Position numbers and translations under genes: made by a program. A stretch of DNA of 64,000 bases. It comes from Undaria pinnatifida (lineage: Eukaryota > Sar > Phaeophyceae > Laminariales > Alariaceae). The notes below the pieces were generated by a model, which ran no database searches, had not been told where the DNA came from, and was given only the letters and a program-made list of their open reading frames with translations. The stretch spans positions 13,156,111-13,220,110 of the forward strand of contig JABAKD010000026.1 in assembly GCA_012845835.1 (NCBI GenBank). Direction: 5' to 3'. Numbering within the stretch: position 1 is the stretch's first letter; the number at the start of each line of letters is the position of its first letter. Shown piece by piece: positions 34,193 through 60,439 of this stretch.

Positions 34193-34446
34193 GAGTCATC
34201 CCACGGTAGGGGTTGCACGTTTTTCGCCAAAAAAAGGTATACCCCTGGGTGATTGAGTTCCTCATGTGAGGAACTGCCAGTCAACGAAGTAATTTCACGA
34301 GTACATTTTATTTTTGGACTAAGGCATAGAAGCTTGGTCGGGTTGTGCGGCCGAATGCCTTCGAAGTCATTTTTCGAGCGATTTACTGAGTTCCTCGTGT
34401 GAAGAGCTCAGGGAATTTCTGCTCTAACCCTACCGTGGGATGGCTC
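34193..34446. mobile_element. 254-bp MITE with 19-bp inverted repeats and CAAT duplication
   Basis: GAGTCATCCCACGGTAGGG at the left and GAGCCATCCCACGGTAGGG on the reverse strand at the right (one mismatch). CAAT flanks both ends. Subterminal GAGTTCCTC.TGTGA repeats are also inverted. Confidence 0.85.
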
Positions 34447-34557
34447 CAATAGTATCACTGAAGAGTATTATATGTGTAGCACTGCCTCGTGGCGAGAAGA
34501 ACAGAGGTTCTCGGCACGTTTTTTCATCACAATTTTTTTTTTTCTTATGGATGACGG

Positions 34558-35243
34558 GCCTCCTTTGAACCCCTTTGTTAGGGTCCCCAAACCCCTCCCT
34601 GTACTAACTTCAAGTAAATTTGTCCCCAAAAAGGGTTTCCAGTTGGAAAGGGGTTGACCCCTTTGTTAGGGTTCCCAAACGAATCGATCTACGGCAGTAC
34701 TCGTAGCCCCCCCCCCCCCCCCAACTTTTCTCTCGTAACGAAATCGCCGGTTTCAAAACCAGCGCTCTCCCGGTCGTATCTCTTGAAATACGGTATACTA
34801 ACTTCAAGTAAATTTGTCCCTAAAACGGGTTTCCAGTTGTAAAGGGGTTGACCCCTTCGTTGGGGTTCCCACACGAATCGATCTACGGCAGTACTCGTAG
34901 CCCCCCCCCCCCCCCCCCAACTTTTCTGTCGTAACGAAATCGCCGGTTTCAAAACCAGCGCTCTCCCGGTCGTATCTCCTGAAATACGGTGTCCCTCGAC
35001 ACCCCGACGTCATCGATCGATAGACCTTTGCACACGAGGACATATACGTACGAGTATAGACATATTTTTTTTCATTTGTATCCTTCCTTCCTTCCTTGTG
35101 CGTCGAGCAGCCATGAAAATGCTCGTTAAAGAAAGTGGCTGGTTTTGGGGGGGGGGCTATGGTAGCATCAGTCAAACCCCTCCCCTTGCTATATTTCAAG
35201 TAACTTTGTAAAAAAAGGGGTTTCCAGTTGTAAATGCGTTAAC
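34558..35243 (+). repeat. Alternating family E and family C units
   Basis: E units at about 34558-34655, 34787-34850 and 35170-35243. C copies at 34705-34797 (left half only) and 34898-35160 (complete, TAGCCCCC to GGGGGGCTAT). The block GACCCCTT.GTT.GGGTTCCCA to the C left half is repeated with a period of about 201. Confidence 0.85.
34898..35160 (+). mobile_element. Family C MITE, copy 5
   Basis: TAGCCCCCC start, AAATCGCCGGTTTCAAAACC, ACCCCGACGTCATCGATCGA, GCAGCCATGAAAATGCTCGT, GGTTTTGGGGGGGGGGCTAT end. Confidence 0.83.
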
Positions 35244-35304
35244 CTTGTAGTAAAATCGTGGGAATGCCATTTTCTTGTTTATTTTACATGAGAAAAATAT
35301 GGTC

Positions 35305-35495
35305 CACAAGCAGTTCGACGCGAGTCGAGACGAGGGAAGGAAAAATGCTGAATTCTTCTCGCGATAAAAAAATTGAAGCGAAACGTACCGTAGTGGGGAG
35401 GAGGGAGGAGGGCGCGTTATGTGACCCCAGATCTGATGTACTACTGGGGGGGAGGGCGAGAGTAGTGCGAGGATAGTCAATGGGATGAACAAAAG
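35305..35495 (-). mobile_element. Family B body copy
   Basis: TTCGACGCGAGTCGAGACGAGG, TTCTTCTCGCGATAAAAAAA and GTGACCCCAGATCTGATG, reverse orientation. Confidence 0.72.
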
Positions 35496-35754
35496 AAAGA
35501 CATGGGAATGTTCGCGGGGTTGCACTTCTTTCAATTTACTGAACTAGTCCCAGGTAGTATACTACTAGTTGAGTCAGAGACTACAGCAGTACGCGCCGTA
35601 GTGATTATTTGCGTATTGTAATAATATGAAAAATAAAAAACATTAGTGAACTTGTAGTTGTCGTGTGCGGTAGGTTTTGCGGACTTCTGCGTCTTTGCAC
35701 CTGATAAACGCTTTTTTAGCTCGCCGTATGGACTTTTTTGAAGAATAATTCCTT

Positions 35755-36070
35755 TGTCGGTTATTAACACGTGTCTTTGTGCTTTATCATATTTTCCGAG
35801 TCGGTTTTTAACGAAGATCTTGTTTTGGAATAAATGTTACTGCTGTACTGGTACATTTGTCGATGATTAACACTCATCTTTGCGCTCAAGAATGAACACG
35901 AAGTAGGTAGTTGACGACTAATTTTGTGTTCAAGACTAAGAGTAAATGCTGAGTCGGCAATTAACGAATGCAATTGTGTTTCACGAATATATGCTAAGAA
36001 GTCGGTTATTAGAAATTGTCGTTACGTTTAAGAATAAATAGTAAGTCGGCTATTACCAGTTAGTTGTCTT
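35755..36070 (-). repeat. Degenerate ~60-bp tandem repeat (AGTCGG.TATTAA units)
   Basis: About five units combining GTCGGTTATTA/GTCGGCAATTAACGA, TTGTGTT and AAGAATAAAT. Confidence 0.7.
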
Positions 36071-36109
36071 CTACTCCGCCATTCAACTTCTTACCAGCCA
36101 AGTCACAAC

Positions 36110-37420
36110 CAAGCCCTTAGGGCCTTTTCCCCCGCACCCGACCAAAGGTCTTACGTCAGTTGGCGGAGGCGTTATTTTGCGAAAAAGTTGAGCGGTAGTC
36201 TGTCAACAAGGACGTGATAAGGTCATTCAGTGATTTGGCGGAAGCGTTATATGGAAGCGTCTACGGGATAGTCTATCGACAAGGACATGAAAAGGTCGTT
36301 ATTACCGAACCTGCTCAGAGGTATCATGTTTCAGGGGTTCGTCTATCAATAAGGATGCAAGACCAATCCAACCACACCTGACCAAATACTTAACGTGAGT
36401 TGGCAGAGGCGTTTTCGTGAAGTGGTTAAAGGAAAGTCTAAGGGCTTGGGATGCGACTTGACTAGTTATGGGCGGAGGCGTTTTCGTGAAGTGGTTAAGG
36501 GATAATCTAATTATATCCTTCCTGATAGACTAACCCTTGAACGTTTCGCCAAAAAACACCTTCGCCAACTCAACGTGAAACCTTTGGGCAGGTGTAGTAA
36601 GAATGGCCTTATCGTGTCTTTGTTGGTAGACTAGCCCTTGATCTTTTTTCGCAAAATAACGCCTCCGCCAACTCACTGAACGACCTTATCACGCCCTTGT
36701 TGACAGACTACCGCTTGACTTTTCGCAAAATAACGCCTCCGCCAACTGACGTAAGACCTTTGGTCAGGTGCGGTAAGAGCGGCATTATCATATCCTTGTT
36801 GATAGACTATCCCTTAAACGTTTCGCCAAAAAACACCTCCGCCAACTCAACGTAAAAAGTTTGGGCAGGTTTAGTAAGAGTGGCCTTATCGTTTCCTTGT
36901 TGGTAGACTAGCCCTTGATTTTTTTTTGCAAAATAACGCCTCCGCCAACTCACGTTAAACCTTTGGGCAGGTGTGGGCAGGTATGGTAATAATGGCCTTC
37001 TCATGTCCTTGTTGGTAGACTTGACCGTTAAAAAAATCGCAAAATAACGCCTCCGCCAATTCACGTTAGACCTTTGTGGGCAGGTGGGGTAAGAACAACC
37101 TAATCATGCTCTTGTTGATAGTGATAGCTGTTAAACCTCTTGCAACAACACGCCTCCGCCAACTCACATTATACCCGTTGGACACATGTGGTAAGTATAG
37201 CATTACCAGCTCCTTGTTGATAGACTAACCCTTGAATGTTTCGCAAAAAAATGCCTCCGCCGAATCACATTATTCCTTTGGACAGAAGTGGTGAGAGTAG
37301 GCTTGTCACGCCATTTTTTTTTATAGACTAGGCAACCGTTAAATGTTTCGCTCAAAAACGCCTCCGGCCCCGATCTTAATGCACGGTGGAAACGTGCCAA
37401 GGGTGGTCTGACGTCCTTAT
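36110..37420. mobile_element. Foldback-like element made of ~104-bp subrepeats
   Basis: Left of about 36515 the unit reads GGCGGAGGCGTTATTTTGCG; to the right it recurs inverted as CGCAAAATAACGCCTCCGCC at least eight times, spaced about 100-108 bases up to 37370. Stretches 36130-36255 and 36660-36785 are near-exact reverse complements. Long inverted arms made of tandem subrepeats are the hallmark of foldback elements. No transposase frame and no clear outer target duplication. Confidence 0.8.
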
Positions 37421-37811
37421 TAATGGACTAACCCTTAGGCGTTATCGATAAGGAAGGATGCTCGGGTTATTTCGGAACGGTGTCCCCGCTATACAACAGT
37501 TTGCGACACTAGTCAATAATCTCTTGTTTCTGGCGGGGCTGTAATTCTTATGTTAAGCAGGAACATGTGTTCTACATTATTTTCAGTACCAAAGAGGCCA
37601 TGTTGTTGTGTCCGGCGAAAAAACCCGAGCCCATAATTATTTTACAAATGAAAAAGAAAAAGATTAAAAGTGCTGAGTCGTGTCATGCATTGTCGGAGGG
37701 CCAAAACTATTTTACTTCTTCTATACCTGGCATATATACATTAAAATAAAACCGCTTCTCTTCCACCACCTCAACGCGTGCACGCACGCACACAAATCCC
37801 CTTTCTGGCAG
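37421..37811. other. Intron or 5' region before visible exon 1
   Basis: No WSC-type coding motif (YxGC, YAGxQY, CxCG) is seen. It ends in TTCTGGCAG, the acceptor of exon 1. Confidence 0.55.
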
Positions 37812-53312
<15,501 letters not shown>

Positions 53313-53384
53313 AAAAAGGGGTTGGGTTCTGTCTGCCCCCGTTACCGCCTCCTCGTCATAACTCCCCCCTCCTTCCTAGCCTTA

Positions 53385-53710
53385 GTTTTTTACGTACTAC
53401 TAATCTGGGTGGAACTATAAGAACCGTTTGTTTTGATAATAATACTACGACGCTCTCTATAGTTCGGTCCAGAGTATTGCCTACCGCCACTCTGGGCGGA
53501 AATGTAAAGATTGTTTGGTATAATAGTGCCCCAACGGTCCCTATACTTGAGTCGATGGTTGCATTTCCTGGCCTTAGCGGTAGCGTACTACGACGTTGGG
53601 CGGAAATGTACGGGCCGTTTGGTATTCATAATAATGCCCCAGCGGTACTTATATTTATGTCCAGCGTGGTACTTTTTGACCCGAGTATTAACGTACTACT
53701 TCCGAACCTG
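53385..53710 (+). repeat. Degenerate ~110-120 bp tandem repeat, three units
   Basis: Repeated GGGCGGAAATGTA, CCGTTTGGTAT, AATAATGCCCCA and CGGTACTTATA segments, downstream of the epimerase stop. No gene is seen. Confidence 0.72.
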
Positions 53711-53804
53711 AGTGGTTCGCACCGTCGCGTGCAGACAGACACCTCGCGGTGCCCTGAGGCTGGTGGCGTGTGGCTTTGGTGTTGGAGGGTACAGGTTTGT
53801 AAGG

Positions 53805-54180
53805 CTTAAGAGCCTTAATAAACTTGAGAATCTTCAAAACCCTAAGAGCCGTAAGAAAATTGAGCTCAGGAAGCCTAAGCATCTTATGCTTAAAAACCGT
53901 AAGGACGGGGGAACGCTGAGAAGCTTAAGAACCTTATGAAACTAAGAACCTTGAAAAAATTGAGCTCGAGAAGCCTAAACACCTTATGCTTAAGAACCGC
54001 AAGAACCGTAGGATCCTTGAGAACCTTAAGCTTAAGAACCTTAAGCGTAAGAAGCTTGAGAAACTTGAGCTTAACAAGCTTGAGCACCTTAAGCTCAGGA
54101 AACGTAAGAAAATCACGCGAAAGAGAAATATGAACCCTTAGAACCGTAACATTTCCATGAAGCTCAAGATAATAAAAACT
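53805..54180 (+). repeat. AAG-CTT-GAG type degenerate minisatellite
   Basis: About 375 bases of short units such as AAGAACCTTAAGC and AAACTTGAGC. The reverse strand gives Leu/Lys-rich frames that mimic leucine-rich repeats but follow from the DNA repeat. It contains the only AATAAA near the epimerase stop (about 53814). Confidence 0.85.
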
Positions 54181-54184
54181 TGAG

Positions 54185-55680
54185 AAACTTGAGGAATGGT
54201 TGCAGAGGTTGCTGACGTTTGTCGTCGGTATGCTCTTGTCGGGTATTGGCTGTTGCTCCCGCGCGAGGGTGGGGTAGGTAGGGTGCGTATTCGGGGCAGG
54301 ACGGGGGGCGGGGGTAGGGGAGGCCCGGGTAGGGGAGGCGGTGAGTTTGTGTATTTGCTCTGATAATATTTGAAGAGCTTCTCGTGTATTTCTCGACCTT
54401 GTTTCCTTTCTTTATCTATATAACTCGTGGGGCCGAGACCTCGTGGCGGTGGTAGCAATGGTGGTGGTGGTTGTGGTGGTGTGGTGGTAGTAGTTGCGAT
54501 GGCGGTGATGGTGGTGGTGGTAGTGGTAGGTCAACGAGGACCGACGAAGCTACGAACTTGTTCTCGTGCTTCCTGGAGTCCTCTGCCAGGGCGGGGCAAT
54601 ATGTCACGTCCAGCCTGTCGGCCGGGGGCGTATGTGCGTGTGTCAGCTTGTTCGTTGACGAGAAAATCTACGCATGTTGACTACGCTTGCTTGTGGATCA
54701 TTCTTTGGCGTGGTTTCTCTAGCAGTCCGCGTACGGGTGTGGTATTTTTCTTGCGTTAGGGCGTGCTTCGTTCGTTCGTCGGAGGGGAGTCCACGCGTGT
54801 AGAGTAATGCTTGCCTGTGAAGTGTTTTCGAGCGTGTTTGTGCACGAGAGCAGTCTGAGTACGATACGAGTTTGGTTTCTTCCTGCTTTAGGACTTTCTC
54901 TGGAACTTCCGGAACGTTCTCTGAAAGTTCCGTGCCCTGGACATATCACCATATAGCTCATCCAGATCCTAGATTCATCGTTGTGATATGTTGTGCAAGG
55001 ATCTGTATGCAGTAAAGATCTAACCCAGGACAAAATATGGCCTGGATCATGAAGATCATACGACTCCGACCCGGCAACGTGATCTGTAATAGGGCATTAA
55101 GATCGTCTAGACCGGGGGTCTTGCTGCCCTGAATGACGTACAGAATATCAATATGGTCTGATTTGTTCGGCGCGTGAAACGTTTGGTTCGCTTGGACCCG
55201 GGTGTTCGTGCGCGCGTGCGTGCGTGCGTGCGTTCGTCCGTTCGTCCGTTCGTTTCTTCGCGGGCAATCTATCAATGGGCGCGGAGAGAGTTTCTTGTTG
55301 CTAACGGAACGTTCTTGAGGCGTATTCAGTTGCGGGTGGCCTACGGACAGACGCGCGTATATTTTTCTTGCTTTGCAGAGCGGTCGGTTCTCTCAAACTT
55401 TTGTGTGTTGAGAACTAGATCCTTAGCACGATTCTCGCTTTATGCCGTGGTCAATATATCTACGGGCTCTCACGAAATCGTTTCGGAGGGCGGCTGTAAA
55501 CCCCGTTATACTCAACCCGAAACACCGCGACAAGCCTCACGTTGGAGGAAAAAATCGCGGGGTGTATTCAAACCCAGAAGATTTTTTTTTCGCAGCAGGG
55601 GCCGCTACCGAGCTTAACCGCATTTTGTTTTGCGATAAACCACTTAATTAGTGTGGGATGATTTTTTGCCGAGGTGAAAA
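54185..55680. other. No recognisable gene
   Basis: GGT-rich simple sequence at 54440-54530 and (GTGC)n at 55205-55260. Frames of up to about 147 codons show no domain. Confidence 0.5.
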
Positions 55681-55924
55681 AGTTCTAGTGAGGCTGGTGG
55701 AGGTTATCCTCCACCCACCCGGTCGCCTTGTGTGCGCGCGAGTAGGCGGGGACGCGGGGCGGGGGGTAGGGGTGGAGGTTGGTGTTGTCGGATCTGTCCG
55801 TGTCGGGTGTGAAAACTTTGCTCGCTAAATGTGCTGCGCGCTTTTTCTTGCCCGAGGTGTCTTTGGATAGCGGATTGTTTCGGTTGAGCCGTGCGCGTCG
55901 CTGTATGTGTTTCGGCGCGCTGCC

Positions 55925-56400
55925 GCGTTGATCCGTGGCTCGGACATTGCGATTGTCATCGTCGTGTTGTGCTTCGTGCTTGTGACCGTGGTCATGGTGA
56001 TGGTGATGGTGGGTGTGGTCGTGAGCATTGCTGAGGTTACGATGGGTGTTGAGGTCGTGATTTGACCGTGAGGTCGTGGTCACGATGGCGGTGGTGATCG
56101 CCATCGTGATCGTGCGGTCGTGGTCGTCGTGGTAGCGATGGTCATGGTAGCGGTGATCGCGGTAGCGGTGATCGCAGTCGTGGTCGGGATGGTGATTGTG
56201 GAACCATCGTGGTCGTGCGATCGCGGTTGCGCTGGTGCTTGTGGTCGTGACCGCGATCAAAGCGATGGTGATCGTATGGTCGTCGTCGTGGTCGTGGTTG
56301 TGGTCGTGACGGGGAGGCCGTGATTGTGATCGTAGTCGAGATCGTGACCTTGTTTTGTGGTCGCAACCATTTTGGTGATCACGATTCATTCGTCATCGTC
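55925..56400 (+). repeat. GTGATCGTGGTCGTGA-type degenerate hexamer array
   Basis: Units such as GTGGTCGTGATCGC over about 475 bases. The - strand frame 55685-56389 is therefore His/Asp/Thr/Arg-rich (234 codons) and I do not call it a gene. Confidence 0.82.
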
Positions 56401-57039
56401 ACCGTACTCGGACCGGACTGAAATGTGCCGTAGCGATGTCGGCGGTGTCAGCGGCGGCGATGGTGGTGGTGGTGACGCGTGCCTTGCTCCGCGCTATAGG
56501 TGCGGGCACCTCACGCTATTGTATTCATGCGAAACGGGCAAGCGCTCACCGAGGTGATGTACGCGCTTGCTCTGTTTTGTGCCATAGGCGCGTGTGTATC
56601 GCGCTATTGCACTCATGCCCTTGTCGCGAGCTCCGTGGAGCTATCTGTGTGTTTTTGTGTGTTCCCCTTAGGAATTTTGGTGTGTTGATTGGAAGCAGAC
56701 AGCAGTAGTTGATAGTATCGATGATGGTATATGACGAAAAAGTAGTCTGAACTTTTTTTGGTAATGATTCATCAGGTTCGCTTTCTATGCTCGTATATAT
56801 GTATCTCGTCAGATTTTTTCGAGAGGCGGGGGCAACAATCCCCGCCAGGGGCTAGCTGGGCCGCTGTGCTCCTACTTTTGTGTGCCCCGCGTCTGCCGGC
56901 GGTCCGAGCCGCAACGATTGTGGCTGTTTTTCTTGCCTCCTGCGACTCACAGCGTGCGTGAGCGTAGCAACGCTTGTTGGTATTGTGTGTTCGGGGGTAA
57001 AGGTATATTTACACCGCGCCTGCTGCTCTGCGCCGCACC

Positions 57040-57260
57040 GCACCGCGCCTCGTTGAGTGAGTTGCGCCGAGAGCTGCGCCGAGAGCTGCGCCGACGGCTT
57101 TTCCTGGAGCTGCGCCGGGAGCTGCGCCGGGAGCTGAGCGACGGGCTGGGCTGCGTTGAGCTTCGCCGAACTGCGTGACCTATACGACTTGTGCGATTTG
57201 TGCGACCTGCGTGAGGTGGCCAGGAGCGGCGCGACTTGCACGGCCTGCGCTGAGCTGCGC
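57040..57260 (+). repeat. GAGCTGCGCC minisatellite
   Basis: Twelve- to fifteen-base units of GAGCTGCGCCG/GGAGCTGCGCCG; gives RELRRELRR on + and AQLPAQL on -. Low-complexity frames only. Confidence 0.88.
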
Positions 57261-57261
57261 A

Positions 57262-58620
57262 AGCCTTTCGACTGAGATCAGAGGCCGATTTCTTGGCTGC
57301 GGGGTGTCCGAGCGAGAGCGAGCATGATGCTATGTCGGCTTCGTACGCGCTTCGATGACGTTGCTTTCGAAAGCACGGCTCTTTTATTTGTTTTATTGGT
57401 GACTTTTTTGTTTTGGTCCAATTCATCTGTTTATTTTTTTATTTTTTTATGACTGGTCGTCTGTGGACGGCTTGGCTGTTTCTACACGCCTATGTGTTCT
57501 TCTGGAACTGCTTTCAGTCCAGCGGATGCCGAGGCGGGGGAGAGGGAGGGGTGCAGGGACTGAGGAGTTGGGGGGGGGGGGGATAATGACGTTTAAATTT
57601 TCTTTTCGTTTTTAGTTATAAAAGGACAAACCGAAACGCGATATGTGGGATCGAAGTACGTAATAGTTAGTGAAAAACGAGGAGGGGAGCACACATCGGA
57701 CAGACCATACCCCAATTTTATGATCTAGACCTTGCAAGGCGGAGATATGCCCCTGATCTATATGATCTGCATGATGTACTGCAGATCACGTTGCCGGGTG
57801 GGAGCCGTGCGGTCTGCGCGATTTAGCACCCGCGTCGGGGGTTACGCCCACGAAAAAGCAGCATGCGACACGTGCCCTGTGCTATTGTGTCGGGAAGCAC
57901 ATTACAATTTTTATTTCTCATCTCGTTTTTTTTTGCTTTGTTTATTTGAATACCAAGTACACGTGTACTGTTGCTTGCTATATATAGTCTACATATACAC
58001 TCTTGTGTAATGTTTTAAATCGGTCGATGGCTGGTTGGGTAAACAATTCATGCCGTCAGGACGGAGGACATTGCTTGCCGCTTGGAGGAGTTGCACTTCG
58101 AATGAGGCTTATATGCACTTGCGGGAACTATATTTTATCGTCACTAATATTATTACTACCATTATGGAAACTTCTACACGATGACCACGCGACGATGACG
58201 GGAATTATATGACAGTCGCGTTTTGATGATATACCATTCATCGCGGCAATGGTTGGTATCGCTTGTTCGTACGGTATGCACTGGGAATCATTCCCCGAGG
58301 CAATGATTGATATCGGTTGCTCGTATGCGCGGGAGCAAATCCATGTTTTGCTTGGTACCTTAAAATGCTGTACCTTCCTCGACCATAACCCTTACGCAAG
58401 TCAGGTTAACCCTTATGCAAGTTAGGTTCGATCTCAGCGATTAAGGAGCTGTCACCAGTTGGTTTCTGAGGGCCTCGGTGAGCCCGTGGTAGTTTTATGC
58501 GTTCGTTTTATCTATCGCTCGTTTGCTCGTTTTATTATCCTGTGGCTCACTTTATTTTAGTACTTAAATAATCTCGTGACGTAACCGGTTCGATATTTTG
58601 CAGAATAGTTTAGTAGTATC
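57262..58620. other. No recognisable gene
   Basis: A G run at 57569-57582, a direct repeat of ACCCTTA.GCAAGT.AGGTT near 58387-58430, and otherwise unassigned sequence. Confidence 0.5.
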
Positions 58621-58635
58621 GTATCGTATTTTCTT

Positions 58636-58995
58636 ATGATGAGTATTTCCACCCTTAGTACTGTGGCCGGAAACCCTTTATTACAACCTGCTGACTATCG
58701 GCATGCCATGGTTATCTCTGTAAATATCACGGCGGTACTGCTACCATTGGTGTTCTGCTGTAGCGCCGGGGTGCGGGGAAGGGACGGGGAGTTTGTCATC
58801 TGGGGAAGGCGTTGTTACCCGGCCATTACAATGAGCTATTGCTGGGCAGTGACCGCGTTGTCCGTGTTGCACCGACGGCAGTTATCCGCTGGGCAGGGCT
58901 TGTGTTGCAACTGTGAGGTTGTAGGTGGGGACACCCCTGCAGGTCTGCCAATTGAGCAGGCCCTCGGAGAGTACTCACTTTCTTTTCCTTCGTAG
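58636..58995 (+). CDS. Unidentified 119-codon frame overlapping an LTR-like segment
   Basis: Starts MMSISTLSTV and contains a hydrophobic stretch (VISVNITAVLLPLVFCC). Its 3' part overlaps the LTR-like segment at 58912. No family is recognised; it is probably a chance frame or retroelement debris. Confidence 0.12.
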   Translation: MMSISTLSTVAGNPLLQPADYRHAMVISVNITAVLLPLVFCCSAGVRGRDGEFVIWGRRCYPAITMSYCWAVTALSVLHRRQLSAGQGLCCNCEVVGGDTPAGLPIEQALGEYSLSFPS

Positions 58996-59172
58996 AGACG
59001 TCGTTTTATTCGATTCCACTAGAGCCCCGGATAGCGTCTGAGATCGGAGGTACGTGCCTCCGATATAATTCCTAAATTTCCCGAATTTAAATCGTCAACC
59101 TTATCATACGAAACCCATCCAAATGATCTCAAACTCGGATAATTACAGGCCCTTCAAGGCCGTATCTTAACA
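58912..59172 (-). mobile_element. LTR-like segment 2 (~261 bp)
   Basis: On the - strand it begins TGTTAAGATACGGCCTTGA and ends CCTCACA, with AATAAA in the middle. Length and layout match 25631-25889. Confidence 0.5.
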
Positions 59173-59379
59173 CTAGCCCACCCTGATGAGTCGCATATGC
59201 AGAAATATGGGAGATTCGGGGAAACTCCGGTTCTACGAACTAGACCATGAGTCGAAGATGCGGCTCCTCCAAACCCACTCCCACACCTCTAACCGTCTGG
59301 CTATGGAGCCAGGAACACGCGAAGTAAAACAGTTGAAAGAAACGCAGACCCTACAACAAGGCAAAAGTCACCCATCAAA

Positions 59380-59490
59380 AACCTGCCACGTGCCGCCGGT
59401 GTGGCGGAGGGGGGGCAGAAAAGGCTCTAGAACCTGCCGCGTGTCGCCGGTATGGGGGGGGGGGCAGGAAAGGCTCTACGGCAAACCAAC
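59380..59490 (+). repeat. 58-60 bp direct repeat x2
   Basis: AACCTGCC.CGTG, CGCCGGT.TGG, G run, GAAAGGCTCTA twice. Confidence 0.75.
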
Positions 59491-59679
59491 CACAGATAAG
59501 GTACTATGGCGAGGCGAGCCCTCGTCGATATGGAGGGGAACACAGGCGCTAGCACAAGGGAGAACTCATGCGAAACCCCCCCGCGGGCCATCGGCAAGGC
59601 GGAGGGTTAGACGAGGAAACGACAAATACTCGGGATGGAAGGTGGCAACACCCTACAGCCCCGGTAGGGGGGGAAGTGT

Positions 59680-59874
59680 TTAGACGAAAAACAAAGTAGA
59701 ACAAATGCAACACACAAAAGATAAAAGATGACACACAGACCCGTACAAAGCCCTGTACCACGTTACGCGCGAACAAGGGTACCCTGGTTGCCCCCCAGCT
59801 CTGAGCTGAGGAGGGCGTCGGCAGGGCGAAAACAGGCCTTTCGAGGCCGTATCTTATAACAACGCTGGGGCGTC
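59680..59874 (-). mobile_element. LTR-like 5' end, copy 3
   Basis: On the - strand TGTTATAAGATACGGCCTCG then AAAGGCCTG, matching the starts of the other two LTR-like segments; the remainder diverges. A frame just upstream on the - strand (60118-60372) has a weak resemblance to the end of a Copia RNase H (VEEDSTVRTIQCTKKTINMH), consistent with a decayed element in this orientation, but this is not firm. Confidence 0.35.
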
Positions 59875-60439
59875 GAGAATGGAAAGAGCATTCGTCATCT
59901 GGACGGCGCACATTGGTTTCGGCCAGATTCCGGAAACCCAGCAATCAGATCGACGCCAGACACAATCGTGCAAACACGGCAATCGGACCCGTTCATGAAT
60001 TTCTGAATGCTAGGTAGCATACACGAAAGGCTCCAGGATACAAGATCATAGATCACCAGCGCTCACGCCCAACTCCGTATTCCGTTGTCCTATCCCTCCC
60101 AGTTTGCCATGGTACAACTAGGCGAAGCCCTCGGGTTGTGATCGCTCTCTCCGAGGGGCTCTCTCACGTTGTTGTTTATTCACAGCAAACCTTCTACAGA
60201 GCAGTTTAGGAAGCCCCAACTCATCTCCGATATTAAGCATCCCACTTGCGAAAACGGGCCACGGGCTGTATTTAGTGATATGTGATACGTAACAGAAATG
60301 CATATTGATCGTTTTCTTTGTGCACTGGATGGTGCGTACTGTAGAATCTTCTTCCACTAGGACGTCCCACATGAAACGGAGGCCGTTCCTCGCCGGGAAC
60401 AGTCTTCTTCACTCCTATAGGCTTATGATGGGAGCACCT

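Noticed and set aside
53890..54116. Leucine-rich-repeat-like frames on the - strand
   Set aside because: They are translations of an AAGCTTGAG-type DNA repeat; there is no LRR consensus spacing.
55685..56389. 234-codon His/Asp-rich frame
   Set aside because: Composition is dictated by a degenerate GTGATC/GTGGTC hexamer array.
59186..59683. 165-codon + strand frame
   Set aside because: It contains a duplicated 58-60 base unit and no recognisable domain; adjacent to LTR-like debris.
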